Source: Orobanche coerulescens (taxonomy: Eukaryota; Streptophyta; Magnoliopsida; Lamiales; Orobanchaceae). From it: a stretch of 64,000 nucleotides of DNA. Numbering within the stretch: position 1 is the first letter of the stretch; the number at the start of each line of letters is the position of its first letter. The position numbers and the translations under genes were made by a program. The DNA is taken from positions 41,193,001 through 41,257,000 of the forward strand of contig CM065806.1 in NCBI GenBank assembly GCA_033398695.1, in the 5' to 3' direction. Below, piece by piece: positions 34,381 to 43,731 of this stretch. The notes beneath the pieces are model-generated. The model was not told where the DNA came from. It did not search any database and saw only the letters and a program-made list of their open reading frames with translations.

Positions 34381-35240
34381 GTAAAAATCAGGCTTCTTAT
34401 GCTTCTGTCCAATTTATGTCACTCTCTTATATGGAAAACACCTCATATAGTTAAACTAATGACAAAATGGACTTTGAAAGATTGAGTAATTCCATCATTG
34501 CTAGTGTAAAATATTGCCATATGGACCTTCTCTAAAAAGCCATTATCATTGTTTTCTTGAAAAGAAGAACACTCATTTCTTTTCCCCTATTTTCCATCGG
34601 CTACAACAGCCCTTCTCTCACAGTCTTCATACATAACACTCCATCTTCCTCACCAAGTCAAGAAAGGAAGGGAAAGAAACTCCATAGCCAAGCTTCCATT
34701 AAAGCTCTCGGCCATACCCTCTTTTTGCCCCCTCTTCCGGCGAAAATCACCACCATTTCACTCCTCTCACTCTCCCCTACATCCTCAAGCCATTTTTGAA
34801 GAGATTCACTGGAAGGAACAAGGAGAAACTAGGGAGATTTGGGCTTAAAGTAAGAGTGAGGATTTAAGCTACAAGGGTGAGTTTCCTTCTCTTGTTTTCC
34901 ATTTATTTCTCTTGTTTTCCATGGCTCAAATGGAAGCCATGGCTAGGATGTGTTGAGAAGCATGTTAGTAAGTATTTTGAGTTGGTGGAAGGGATTTGGG
35001 ATGAGCCTTGGGCCTTTGGCCGGGTTTTCATCGGAGTTATGTGAAAAATGTGCATATATGTTTTTGTGCTTGTGATTTGAACTCAAGCTCGTTTTTATGG
35101 GTTGAAACCTTGAGAAAATGTCTTATATTTGAAAAGCATGAAGAATATGTTATGTATATGTGAAAATATGCAAAGCATGGTGTGAAAATGAGTATGAAAC
35201 TAGGTTTTGGTGAAGTGAGTGTTTTTCTCACTGTGGTTCC
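34381..35240 (+). other. Unassigned stretch near the right end of CACTA-1
   Basis: No recognisable protein. The part at 34560-34800 is C/T-rich and resembles a transcribed leader. The sequence near 34840-34960 is partly repetitive (TTCTCTTGTTTTCC twice, ATGGCT twice). It may be more captured host sequence or an old LTR; I cannot decide. Confidence 0.4.
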
Positions 35241-35244
35241 TTTT

Positions 35245-35540
35245 ATACAAACGTTGTACCAAATAATATTGCAACATTTTAAAAACGTTGTGTTATATAT
35301 GATCACAACGTTTTAGGCACACGTTGTACAATATTTATTCACAACGTTTGATATAAAAGTTGTTGAACTATAATAACCACGTTTAGACAAACGTTGTTAT
35401 AGATTTATTAACAACGATTACTACAACATTTGCAAAAACGTTGTATTATAATGAGACCTTTAACAACAGTGGATAACACAACGTTTTCTAAAACATTGTA
35501 GAACGTCTACGTTTTTTAAACGTTGTGGAAGATCATTTTT
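35245..35540 (+). repeat. CACTA-1 right subterminal repeats
   Basis: About 14 copies of ACAACGTTT/AAACGTTGT in both orientations, mirroring 7705-8030, followed by the terminal inverted repeat ending at 35549. Confidence 0.85.
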
Positions 35541-35552
35541 GTTGTAGTGGGG

Positions 35553-36190
35553 TATCCTCAGGTGCTTATTAGAGGGGGTGGTGTCGTGCAGTACAGACTC
35601 GGACCCTGGAACGACATCCAGTTTAATACGAGACAAAGACCCATATTCATATCCGGGTTACTTAGGAATGATTCGGTAGTATATTATAGACAAGAGGCGT
35701 GGACGAGTCGGTGGTTTCTGAGTTCGTACCCGATTGGGGTCGGGCGGCAATGGACATGGGTCGGCAATAGAAGTGAAGAATGGGTATTTTCTTTTTCCTT
35801 TCCAGTAGATGTATGTGACACTTACAGTTGTGTGGTCCGCATGGCATATGCAACAACGAAAAGAATCCTGTTTGCGGTGTTTGGGCCATTTGTGCCCAAA
35901 GACGAGCAAGGTTGGATTAGATCCGGTTGGTCGGTGGGTGTGTTCGAAAGACTCCTTGAACCGTCGGAAGGACGTGTTTTGAGGTACTCCGGTATGAGAG
36001 TTCCCGAGTCTTGAGTCACGTGGTTCAATGAACATTTGAGCTTTGAGGAATGCGAGGCGGTGTGCTTGAGGAACTGTTCTTATGCGGCTTCTTGGAATAT
36101 AGCGAGATGCGTGCTTTGGTTCGGAGACTTGGTTGACATCGGACGGATAACCTGAGCACGACAGATATTTACATCAGAATGGTCGTCAAT
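35553..36190 (+). pseudogene. S-receptor-like kinase pseudogene, S-locus glycoprotein and PAN part of exon 1
   Basis: The frame resumes after CACTA-1 with YPQVLIRGG, VVQYRLGPWNDIQFN (the S-locus glycoprotein hallmark), then DVCDTYSCV near 35810 and EGRVLRYSGMRVPES. Several Cys residues usual after the DTYSCVG region are absent. TGA at 36012-36014 interrupts the frame. The PAN/apple domain follows: FEECEAVCLRNCSYAASW, VLWFGDLVDI. A second TGA and a frame change come before TDIYIRMVV, which would precede the exon 1 splice donor near 36190. Confidence 0.9.
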
Positions 36191-36650
36191 TAAGTAAAGT
36201 ATTTACTCTTTTTTATTATAATAGTGGAATTTCTGTTTCATTACTTTCTATATGTTTGATGTTGGGTGAATGATCGATTATCCCTATGTTTTATAAAATG
36301 AATCGTTTATTCCGTATCTAAATTAAATAATCATATCATCTCTTGTATTTTTAAAAAATAGCCGGTGTAAATGTGAAACACACATGATCCTATTTATTTC
36401 CAAAAAATTACCGATTGACCCATATGTGTTTTTCAGACGATGCAACTTACCCTTTTGTGGGTGGATTGCGCCATGAAGGCGACAAAAGGGACGGGATGCA
36501 CCCGAAAAACATAGGGTGATAACATAATTATTTAATTTACACAAAGAATCATTGACTATTTTTTGTAAATAAAAGCGGGTAATATGACAATTTAATTTAT
36601 AGACCGACCCATTTTATTCAAACACATAATCTACCAAAACATAGTAATGT
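36191..36650 (+). other. Intron 1 of the kinase pseudogene, 5' part
   Basis: Non-coding, AT-rich. An ATCCCTATGTTTT block (about 36277) and an inverted near-copy AAAACATAGGGTGAT (about 36507) hint at an old MITE, but borders are not clear. It ends in AATGT (36646-36650), the left TSD of Copia-A. Confidence 0.5.
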
Positions 36651-37692
36651 TGTTGGAACATTTTGTTCCATGCATGCTATAATAATGTTTTGATGATTAA
36701 AGTTGTTACACAAAACAAAACAACAAAGAGGCGAAGCAATCATCGAAGAAATTGAAATCGCAAAAAGGTGTTCTGAACATGCATAATGTACGTAAAATTC
36801 GTAGAATAACGTACGTAATGTGTCGACTATAGCGTACATAATATGAATGGAGTAACGTACGTAATGTGCTCAAATCAGATGAACGTTGGGAAAAGTCGAG
36901 TCAAAGTAAAAAAGGCAGCAACAGATATATGATGTCAGCAATGACGTAAGCCTAACGTACGTAATGAAGATTAGCTAACGTACATAACACAGGAGAAGGA
37001 AGCTACTAGACTGAATCTGAGTGATGCTAACGTACGTAACCATTTGAGGTTAACGTATGTAAAAGAACTTACGTACGTAATATAGTGAAGATAGCGTACG
37101 TCATGCAGTCTGAAAAGCTAACAGCTAGCTTGGTTGATGAAGGCTATAAATACCACATCCTTGTTATTCATCCATACAACAACGGAGAGCAAATGACTCA
37201 TTGATCAGATATTCATATTGATATTATTGTTGTTGTGATATTGAGCTTATATTGTTAGTTTGAGTGTTTATACATTCAACACATACACGAGAGGTAAAAA
37301 AAGATACGATTGGATTCGGTGTTATTAGGATCAAGGACCCGACATTATTAGAATCACAATCGATATCTTCGTGAGGTTTGTCTAGTACCCATAGAAAGCT
37401 AGAGCGGTTGATTCCTTGTCCGATAGAAAAGGAAAACGGTTTAAATTGGACTGACATAAAGACAAGTACGAGTGGTTTATCACAGACCAATAGAAGACGT
37501 GATTGTAACGGTCATCCCTCGACCGATAGAAGAGAGGTGCGTAGGTTTTTCTCCAACCTATAGAAAAAGATACCGAGAGAGGACGTAGGCTCGATTATAG
37601 CCGAACCTCTATAAATCCGTGTGTCTTTTATTTTCTGCACCTTTATATTCACGTTTCCGCAACACGGCGCAAATACCGATTTTGCTCCAACA
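36651..37692 (+). repeat. Copia-A 5' LTR
   Basis: 1042 bp, near-identical to 39786-40828. It holds about ten copies of TAACGTACGTAA or near variants (36785-37105), then a TATA box CTATAAATACC at about 37144-37154. Confidence 0.93.
36785..37154 (+). promoter_or_regulatory. Copia-A LTR promoter: ACGTACGT palindrome cluster and TATA box
   Basis: ACGTACGT-cored palindromes occur at irregular spacing (about 20-60 bases) from 36785 to 37105, followed by TATAAATA at 37145-37152. ACGT cores are bound by plant bZIP factors (established), so this may be a U3 enhancer; not shown here. Confidence 0.55.
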
Positions 37693-37749
37693 ATTGGTAT
37701 CGGAGCGGTACCTCCAATAAGCGACTTAACATCCGAGGAGAAGATCCAA

Positions 37750-39270
37750 ATGGCATTCCAATTTGCTCCAGTCGAAGGCATTGCTCTTAACCAAACACCA
37801 TTTTTTGATGGCGCAAATTTCATGACATGGAAGAAAAAAATGTCAATATTCATCCGAGCGTATGACATCGAGATTTGGAAGATCATTTGTCTTGGCCCGA
37901 AAGTTCCAATCAAATCCGACGGATATCTTAAGAGTTTCGAAGAATATAATGACGAGGATTGGAATAATGACCATCTAAATTGTAAGGCTACTCAACTCTT
38001 ATATTGTGCCTTAAACCTGGAAGAGGTCAATCGAATCTCATCGTGTGAAAGTGCTAAAGAAATATGGAAAATTCTTGAAATCACACACGAAGGGACAACT
38101 CAAGTCAAGGAGACGAAGATCAATATGCTTCTCCATGACTACGAGCTATTCATGATGAAAGGTGACGAGTCCATCACCAACATGCTCGACCGATTTTCGG
38201 TCATCACCAATGGACTAGCTTCGTTCGGAAAACCATTATCAAGTAGTGAGAAAGTCAAGAAAATCTTAAGATCACTACCTGTGGAATGAGACAGCACGGT
38301 GACGACGATTATGGAATCGAAAGATCTCAATAATCTTGATTTTAGTTCCCTCATTGGTTCACTAATAAATTACGATATTGTCCTTAAATCTCGAAATGTA
38401 AAGCCAAAACCGAAGGAAAGATCGATAGCCAGGCTAAGATGTCAAAGAGAGAAGAAATTCCGATTGATGATAGCGATGAAGAATCGGCATATTATGCCAA
38501 GAATATTAATAAGTTTCAAACCTTATTAAACCGGAGAAAGAAAGACATCTCGGGCGAATCTAAGAAATTCGACAACAATTGTCGATTATGTGGTAAACCA
38601 GGCCACTTTGCAAAAAATTGCGAGCTAAACCCAAGAAGGAGGTCCTCGTTGCAACATGGAGCGATGACGATGAAGATGATGATTTTATCAATCAAAATAA
38701 TCTCGCTCTTATGGCCCGAAGTTCATTCGACGATAGCGACGTCGAAAGTCAAGTAAGTAATTCTTACGACAAACATTTTAAAGCATTTGAATTATTGCAT
38801 ACGGACTATCAAAATGCTCTATCCGAAATCAAATCCCTTCAATCGAAAAATAAATCATTGGAAAATGAGATTTCCAAAATTCTTGAAAAAGGGAAATTTA
38901 TTGAAAGCAATCATTCAAAATGTGTTGAAAACGAAAATATTTTAAAGGATGATCTTGCAAACCGAGCTCAAAAATTTAACAAAGAAATTTTCTCTCGGAA
39001 ATGGGAAATTTGAAACTATGCGCTCGGTTCAGAAATTTACTTTGAATAGACAGGGGTTGGATTCAAACCTCGTTCTAAAAACGAGTCCTTAAAATTAAAG
39101 ATACCCCATTGCGAAAAATATTGGAAAATTGGGCATCATATTTTGAAATGTAAAAGCCCACGCCGAACGATTAAAATTAAAATGATTTGGGTTCCTAAAG
39201 GAACAAATATTTCAAATATCGTCTATGATTCAAATGAAAAACCAACTCTCTGTTGGATCCCCAAAAATTG
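37750..39270 (+). pseudogene. Copia-A gag
   Basis: The ATG at 37750 opens a copia-type gag (UBN2-like): FFDGANFMTWKKKMSIFI, EDWNNDHLNCKATQLLYCAL, AKEIWKILEITHEGT, ESITNMLDRFSVITNGL. A TGA at about 38287 replaces the Trp expected after LPVE, and the frame then continues DSTVTTIMESKDLN. A +1 shift near 38440 leads to DSDEES and a CCHC knuckle CRLCGKPGHFAKNC (about 38580-38622), then a coiled-coil tail. Near 39180 a relic IKMIWVPKGT, normally found near the gag-pol boundary, is followed directly by the polypurine region, so pol is deleted. The capsid protein would package RNA, but RT and integrase must come from elsewhere. Confidence 0.87.
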
Positions 39271-39785
39271 ATTTTATCCAACTATATTTTACTTAGGGGG
39301 AGTAATATTTTTTTAAAGGGGAGATAACATTTTCATGGGGGGTTTATACCCTATTCGCGCATATAGTTATATTCATCATTTGGTATCCTTATATTCAATT
39401 GGTATTTCTTTGCACTTTTTGATGAAAACAAAAAGGGAGATAAAGTAGAATGGGATTAACCCTGAAAGGGGGAGAAAAATCGAAGATAAGTCGAAAAGTT
39501 GAAATTGAAAAGAAAAATAGAAGTTGAAAGGAGAAAAGGAGAAGAAAAAGTCGAAAAGATGAAGTTGAAAAGAAAAATGAGGAGACGTCGAAAAGATGAT
39601 GAAAATTTGAAAATTAGAAAAGAAAAAAAAAGGAAAGAAGGAGTCGAAAAAGAAATGGGAGAAGAAACTAACGAAATGGACAAAGTCGAAAACTTTGGTC
39701 TGTACACATATACATATATTTGTATTTTTGCAGGTAAATCCCATTGACGAAATGTTGTTTTGTAATCATCAAAAAAGGGGGAGAT

Positions 39786-40828
39786 TGTTGGAACATTTTG
39801 TTCCATACATGCTATAATAATGTTTTGATGATTAAAGTTGTTACGCAAAACAAAACAATAAAGAGGTGAAGCAATCATCGAAGAAATCGAAGTCGCAAAA
39901 AGGTGTTCTGAACATGCATAACGTACGTAAAATTCGTAGAATAACGTACGTAATGTGTCGACTATAACGTACGTAATATGAATGGAGTAACGTACGTAAT
40001 GTGTTCAAATCAGATGAACGTTGGGAAAAGTCGAGTCAAGGTAAAAAAGGCAGCAACGGATATATGACGTCAACAATGACATAAGCCTAACGTACGTAAT
40101 GAAGATTAGCTAACGTACGTAACACATAAGAAGGGTGCTACTGGACTGAATCTGGGTGATGCTAACGTACGTAACCATTTGAGGTTAACGTACGTAAAAG
40201 AACTTACATATGTAATATAGTGAAGATAGCGTACATAATGCAGTCTGAAAAGCTAACGGCTAGTTTGGTTGATGAAGGCTATAAATACCACATCCTTGGT
40301 ATTCATCCATACAACAACAAGAGCAAACGACTCATTGATCAGATATTCATATTGATATTATTGTTGTTGTGATATTGTGCTTATATTGTTAGTTTGAGTG
40401 TTTATACATTCAACACATACACGAGAGGTGAAAGAAAAGATACGATTGAATTCGGTGTTATTAGGATCAAGGATCCGGCATTATTAGAATCACAATCGAT
40501 ATCTTCGTGAGGTTTATCTAGTATCCATAGAAAGCTAGAGCGGTTGATTCCTTGTCCGATAGAAAAGGAAAACGGTTTAACTTGGACCGACACAAAGACA
40601 AGTACGAGTGGTTTATCACGGACCAATAGAAGACGTGATTGTAACGGTTATCCCTCGACCGATAGAAGAGAGGTGCAGAGGTTTTTCTTCAACCTATAGA
40701 AAAAGATATCGAGAGAGAACGTATGCTCGATTATAGCCGAACCTCTATAAATTCGTGTATCGTTTATTTTCCGCACCTTTATATTCACACTTCCGCAACA
40801 CGGTGCAAATACCGATTTTGCTCCAACA
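39786..40828 (+). repeat. Copia-A 3' LTR
   Basis: Partner of the 5' LTR, with about ten ACGTACGT-type palindromes at about 39920-40240 and a TATA box near 40273. The copies differ mainly by scattered substitutions, several within palindromes (ACGTACGT against ACGTACAT). Confidence 0.93.
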
Positions 40829-41005
40829 AATGTTACACGACACACTAACCTTGGGTGCTAATCGTGGAAGGACTAGACAAAAAAACGTCGATATTTGATG
40901 ATGTGCCACGACTATTTTGATTTATTTTCTGTAATTAGGCTTGATTTCGATGTTAGTTTTCTTAGTTACTCCTAAACGGAATACTTAGCTTGCAAAATGA
41001 TACAG

Positions 41006-41137
41006 ATTCCAATGGGATGAAACGTACAACAGTTATTGCTGTTTGGGCATGGCTGGCGGGGAGTTTGTTACTAGGCCTGGGCCTGGCATTGTTCAATTGG
41101 AAACGGTATATGAATGATCAAAAGCTCAAACGAGGAG
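41006..41137 (+). pseudogene. S-receptor-like kinase pseudogene, transmembrane exon
   Basis: Acceptor TACAG (ending 41005) and donor GAG/GTAAC border an exon encoding SNGMKRTTVIAVWAWLAG, then SLLLGLGLALFNWKRYMN and DQKLKRGG: a single membrane span followed by basic residues, as expected between the PAN and kinase domains. The frame is open and the donor phase matches the next exon. Confidence 0.88.
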
Positions 41138-41698
41138 GTAACAAGATTTTGGGAATTTAGTGCTGGATTGCAGAAGAAACAAATAATTATATTCCACATG
41201 TGCTTGTGTAATACTAGGAAATTTTCATTTACCGATGGATTTTTCCGTCCAAACACAAAACAAAACAAAAATAAGTCTCTGAAATGATTTACCTAGAGCT
41301 AAAAAGTATGTCTGCAATATCCTTGTCGGTAAATGTTTAAAACTAAAAAATCAAGAATTAATATGCGGCTGGATTTTTTTCGTCGGTAATTACCAAAGAA
41401 CTGGATTGTAAAAATTAAGCAAATAGATAAAAATAAAATTAGTTTTGCGGACGGAATTGTAATCCGTCCATCCGTAAGAAACATCAAAATCAATTTGCGG
41501 ACGGAATTTTACTACGTCGGTAATTATTGATGTTCAGATCAATAGTTAAAGAAAAATAAAAGAACAAATTTTTGTTGAAAAAAAAAATTGTGGATGTTTT
41601 CGGTTGGTAACAGTATTTTGCGGGTTTGTTGCAGTAGTATGTCCTTATTTTGGAACTTGACAATGATATATATATTTCATGATTGTTCATGTTGCAGG
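41138..41698 (+). other. Kinase pseudogene intron with a repetitive insert
   Basis: Non-coding. Between about 41226 and 41530 several copies of GCGGACGGAATT and CGTCGGTAATTA in mixed orientation suggest a small non-autonomous transposon or its end, but I cannot define its borders. Confidence 0.45.
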
Positions 41699-41812
41699 AG
41701 GACTTGAAGAAAGTAATGATGACGATTTAGCGCTGCCTATATATGATTTATTAACAGTAACTAAAGCCACCAATAATTTCTCAAACAGCAACAAGCTTGG
41801 GGAAGGAGGATT
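41699..41812 (+). pseudogene. S-receptor-like kinase pseudogene, start of kinase domain
   Basis: Acceptor TGTTGCAG. The exon encodes GGLEESNDDDLALPIYDLLT and VTKATNNFSNSNKLGEGG: the juxtamembrane segment and the beginning of the Gly-rich ATP loop. The loop is broken after GEGG by about 95 unrelated bases (41813-41911, with inverted AAGATATGCTTA/AAGCATCTT pieces), so the rest of the GxGxxG motif is lost. Confidence 0.87.
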
Positions 41813-41911
41813 ATGACAGACGCAGCAAAGATATGCTTAAGAAAAGCATCTTGCTTTAGGCATTTCTGATATATAGGACACCACTAACATGGTGTACGCA
41901 CGTCATTGAAA

Positions 41912-42128
41912 CCTCAGGGAATGTTGGAAGGTGGCAGAGAAATTGTTGTTAAACGGCTGTCAGAATTTTCTTCCCAAGGAGTTGATGAGTTCAAGAATGA
42001 AGTCATCTGTATTGCCAAACTTCAACATCGAAATCTTGTGAAGCTTTTAGGATGCTGCATTCAACGAGATGAAACGATGTTGATCTACGAGTACATGATT
42101 AACCAAAGTCCGGACATAATCCTATTTG
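41912..42128 (+). pseudogene. S-receptor-like kinase pseudogene, kinase N-lobe
   Basis: Encodes [60 protein letters not shown]: the ATP-binding Lys in VVKRL, the alpha-C Glu (FKNEV) and the hinge. The frame is open to a GT donor at 42129, and the phase matches the next exon at 42501. Confidence 0.9.
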
Positions 42129-42162
42129 GTGAGTGTTTCCTAGAAAGAAAAAAAATTTCCTA

Positions 42163-42437
42163 CTCCATTTGTCCATAAAATACGTACGATCATTTAATTT
42201 TGCAGTTAGGGACGTCCAGGAAAAACGTTCTCTTTCTGTTTTTGGTCATGGACCCCATATAATCCCCTAAAACCACTTATTTACCAAAAAAAATAAGCTC
42301 GGACCACCTTTTAACACAATTATTTTACATAATACATCTCACAATGTGGGTCCCTGGTCCGCTCACTTTTCACTCATCACAAAATATTAAAACTAGTGTC
42401 AATAAAGTCTAGGAACGGTTATTATGGACGGAGGAGG
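42163..42437 (+). mobile_element. Stowaway-like MITE in a kinase intron
   Basis: About 275 bp between TA dinucleotides (42161-42162 and 42438-42439). Terminal inverted repeats are CTCCATTTGTCCATAAAAT on the left and, inverted, CCTCCTCCGTCCATAATAA on the right. They resemble the CTCCCTCCGTCC ends of plant Tc1/mariner-derived Stowaway elements. No coding capacity. Confidence 0.72.
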
Positions 42438-42500
42438 TATTGAGCATGATTTGTTGCTGGAAATTAAGTTTATGAATCATATACTAAAGTGCTTCTACAG

Positions 42501-42581
42501 ATAAAACTAAAAGTAAGCAGCTCGATTGGTCAAAGCGCTTCCATATTATCAATGGTATTGATAGGGGGCTCTTGTATCTTA
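42501..42581 (+). pseudogene. S-receptor-like kinase pseudogene, kinase exon cut by Copia-B
   Basis: After acceptor CTTCTACAG the exon reads [27 protein letters not shown], just before the catalytic HRDLK loop. Copia-B is inserted here, so the catalytic loop, DFG and C-lobe are not in the window; they may lie beyond CACTA-2. Confidence 0.88.
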
Positions 42582-43672
42582 TGTAGGAGTAATTTCGAAA
42601 TATAGGCTTTTTCGGAGTCGACCGGACTCCGGACCACGACACAAACCCCCCGGACCGTGGCACTACGCTCGGAAACATATTTTTTCTTCACTTGGCCGAA
42701 ACTGTACTCTGGGTCGCGGCCCCTGCCGGCTGGGCCGCGGCCCCCGCCGAAGACACTCAACAGTGGCCGACCCTCCTGTACTCTGGGTCGCGGCCCCAGC
42801 CGGATGGGCCGCGGCCCCTGCCGAGCACGCCCTGCCGGCCCCTGCCGAGCACCATCCTGCCGAGACCCGCCGAGACAGGCCGATCACCATGGGCCGCGGC
42901 TCATTCCTGCCGAGCCGCGGCCCAGCCATTTTCGCCTGGCCGTCTGTACTCTGGGCCGCGGCCCACTGCCGATCCCTGGGCGCATTTTTGCGCAGTGTGC
43001 CGCGGCACACTTGGCCCGGGCCGCGGCACACGAGTCAAAACCTGCACTTTGGCAACTTTTTTATGCAGAATTGGATCGGGCCTTTCAATCATTCATCTTC
43101 TACACACAAGAACAAGAGAGAGAGAGATATAGAGAGAGAAATACAAATTTTCATTTTCCCGGAGATTTATCGGTCGGATCGTCGTGATCTTTTGACAAGA
43201 GCTTGGTAGCTATTGGGCAAACCTTTTCACCAGTGTAGATCGAGTTTTTGAGTCCGGAAGTACGGACATTTCATTAGCTTTTTGTGTAAGCCATTTACGG
43301 TTGTTTTCTTTATTGATCTTGTTGTTGTTATTGATTCCAAATACTTGAAGAACATTTATTACCAAGTATTTGACGATTGGAGTATACCCCTAGTTTGTAT
43401 TAGGGACGATTGTGTATTTGTGTGTATTGGTGATAGTGGATTTTAAGCGGCTCAGGTCCCGTGGTTTTTACTCTCGTCTTGAGGGGTTTTCCACGCTAAA
43501 ATTGTGTCTCGTTGTTTATTGCTTTCGAATATTATTTGTATTATTTTATCGAGTTGTAATTGGTGCTCTTCTCGTCGGTAACCACAAAGTTACGATTGAA
43601 GAGTGGGAATTTGTCAAACGAGGTTCCGCTTTATTCGTTGTGACGTGACGTTAGTCGGTATTTTTCCCAACA
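42582..43672 (+). repeat. Copia-B 5' LTR
   Basis: 1091 bp. A GC-rich cluster at 42700-43030 has repeated GGGCCGCGGCCC- and TGTGCCGCGGCACA-type palindromes; the perfect 16 bp version lies at 42995-43010. The 3' LTR copy lacks about 45 bases of this cluster. The terminal 300 bp match the LTR remnant at 7059-7366. Confidence 0.92.
42640..43030 (+). promoter_or_regulatory. Copia-B LTR GC-rich palindrome cluster
   Basis: Repeated CCGCGG-centred palindromes and GCCCCTGCCG-type subunits. It lies upstream of the CT-rich ATTCATCTTCTACACACAAG region that may hold the transcript start. No clear TATA box was seen. Confidence 0.4.
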
Positions 43673-43731
43673 AAGTGGTATCGGAGCCACGGTATTTATT
43701 GTTTCGTGGTGTTTAGTATCTCAATCGTAAG

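Larger units (their letters stand above)
7692..35549 (+). mobile_element. CACTA-1: complete En/Spm-type DNA transposon, about 27.9 kb with nested insertions
   Basis: The left end reads CACTACAACAAAAA and the right end is its inverse complement, a 14 bp terminal inverted repeat. It is flanked by a perfect 3 bp duplication GGG (7689-7691 and 35550-35552), as expected for CACTA elements. Both ends carry subterminal ACAACGTTT/AAACGTTGT repeats. The interior holds a TNP2-like transposase gene (9341-12261 plus 29911-30712), a Transposase_24-type gene (30755-33035) and a captured phosphorylase fragment (33516-34380). Without the 17.5 kb Tekay insertion the element would be about 10.3 kb. Both transposase genes carry stops or frameshifts, so this copy is probably not autonomous. 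Confidence 0.95.
36651..40828 (+). mobile_element. Copia-A: gag-only LTR retrotransposon (TR-GAG-like) in kinase intron 1
   Basis: The LTRs are 36651-37692 and 39786-40828 (TGTTGGAACA to CTCCAACA). A perfect 5 bp duplication AATGT flanks it (36646-36650 and 40829-40833). The primer-binding site is TGGTATCGGAGC at 37695-37706, and the polypurine tract AAAAAAGGGGGAGAT lies directly before the 3' LTR. The 2.1 kb interior encodes gag with a zinc knuckle but no protease, integrase, RT or RNase H. This matches the terminal-repeat-with-GAG class of non-autonomous copia elements described in plants. Confidence 0.92.

Noticed and set aside
39376..39744. Phe/Ser-rich minus frame and Lys/Glu-rich plus frame
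   Set aside because: Both come from a purine-rich stretch before the Copia-A polypurine tract; no domain.
7367..42581. A functional receptor kinase with very long introns
   Set aside because: Missing start, in-frame stops in the lectin and PAN parts, loss of the Gly-rich loop, and a copia element inside a kinase exon.
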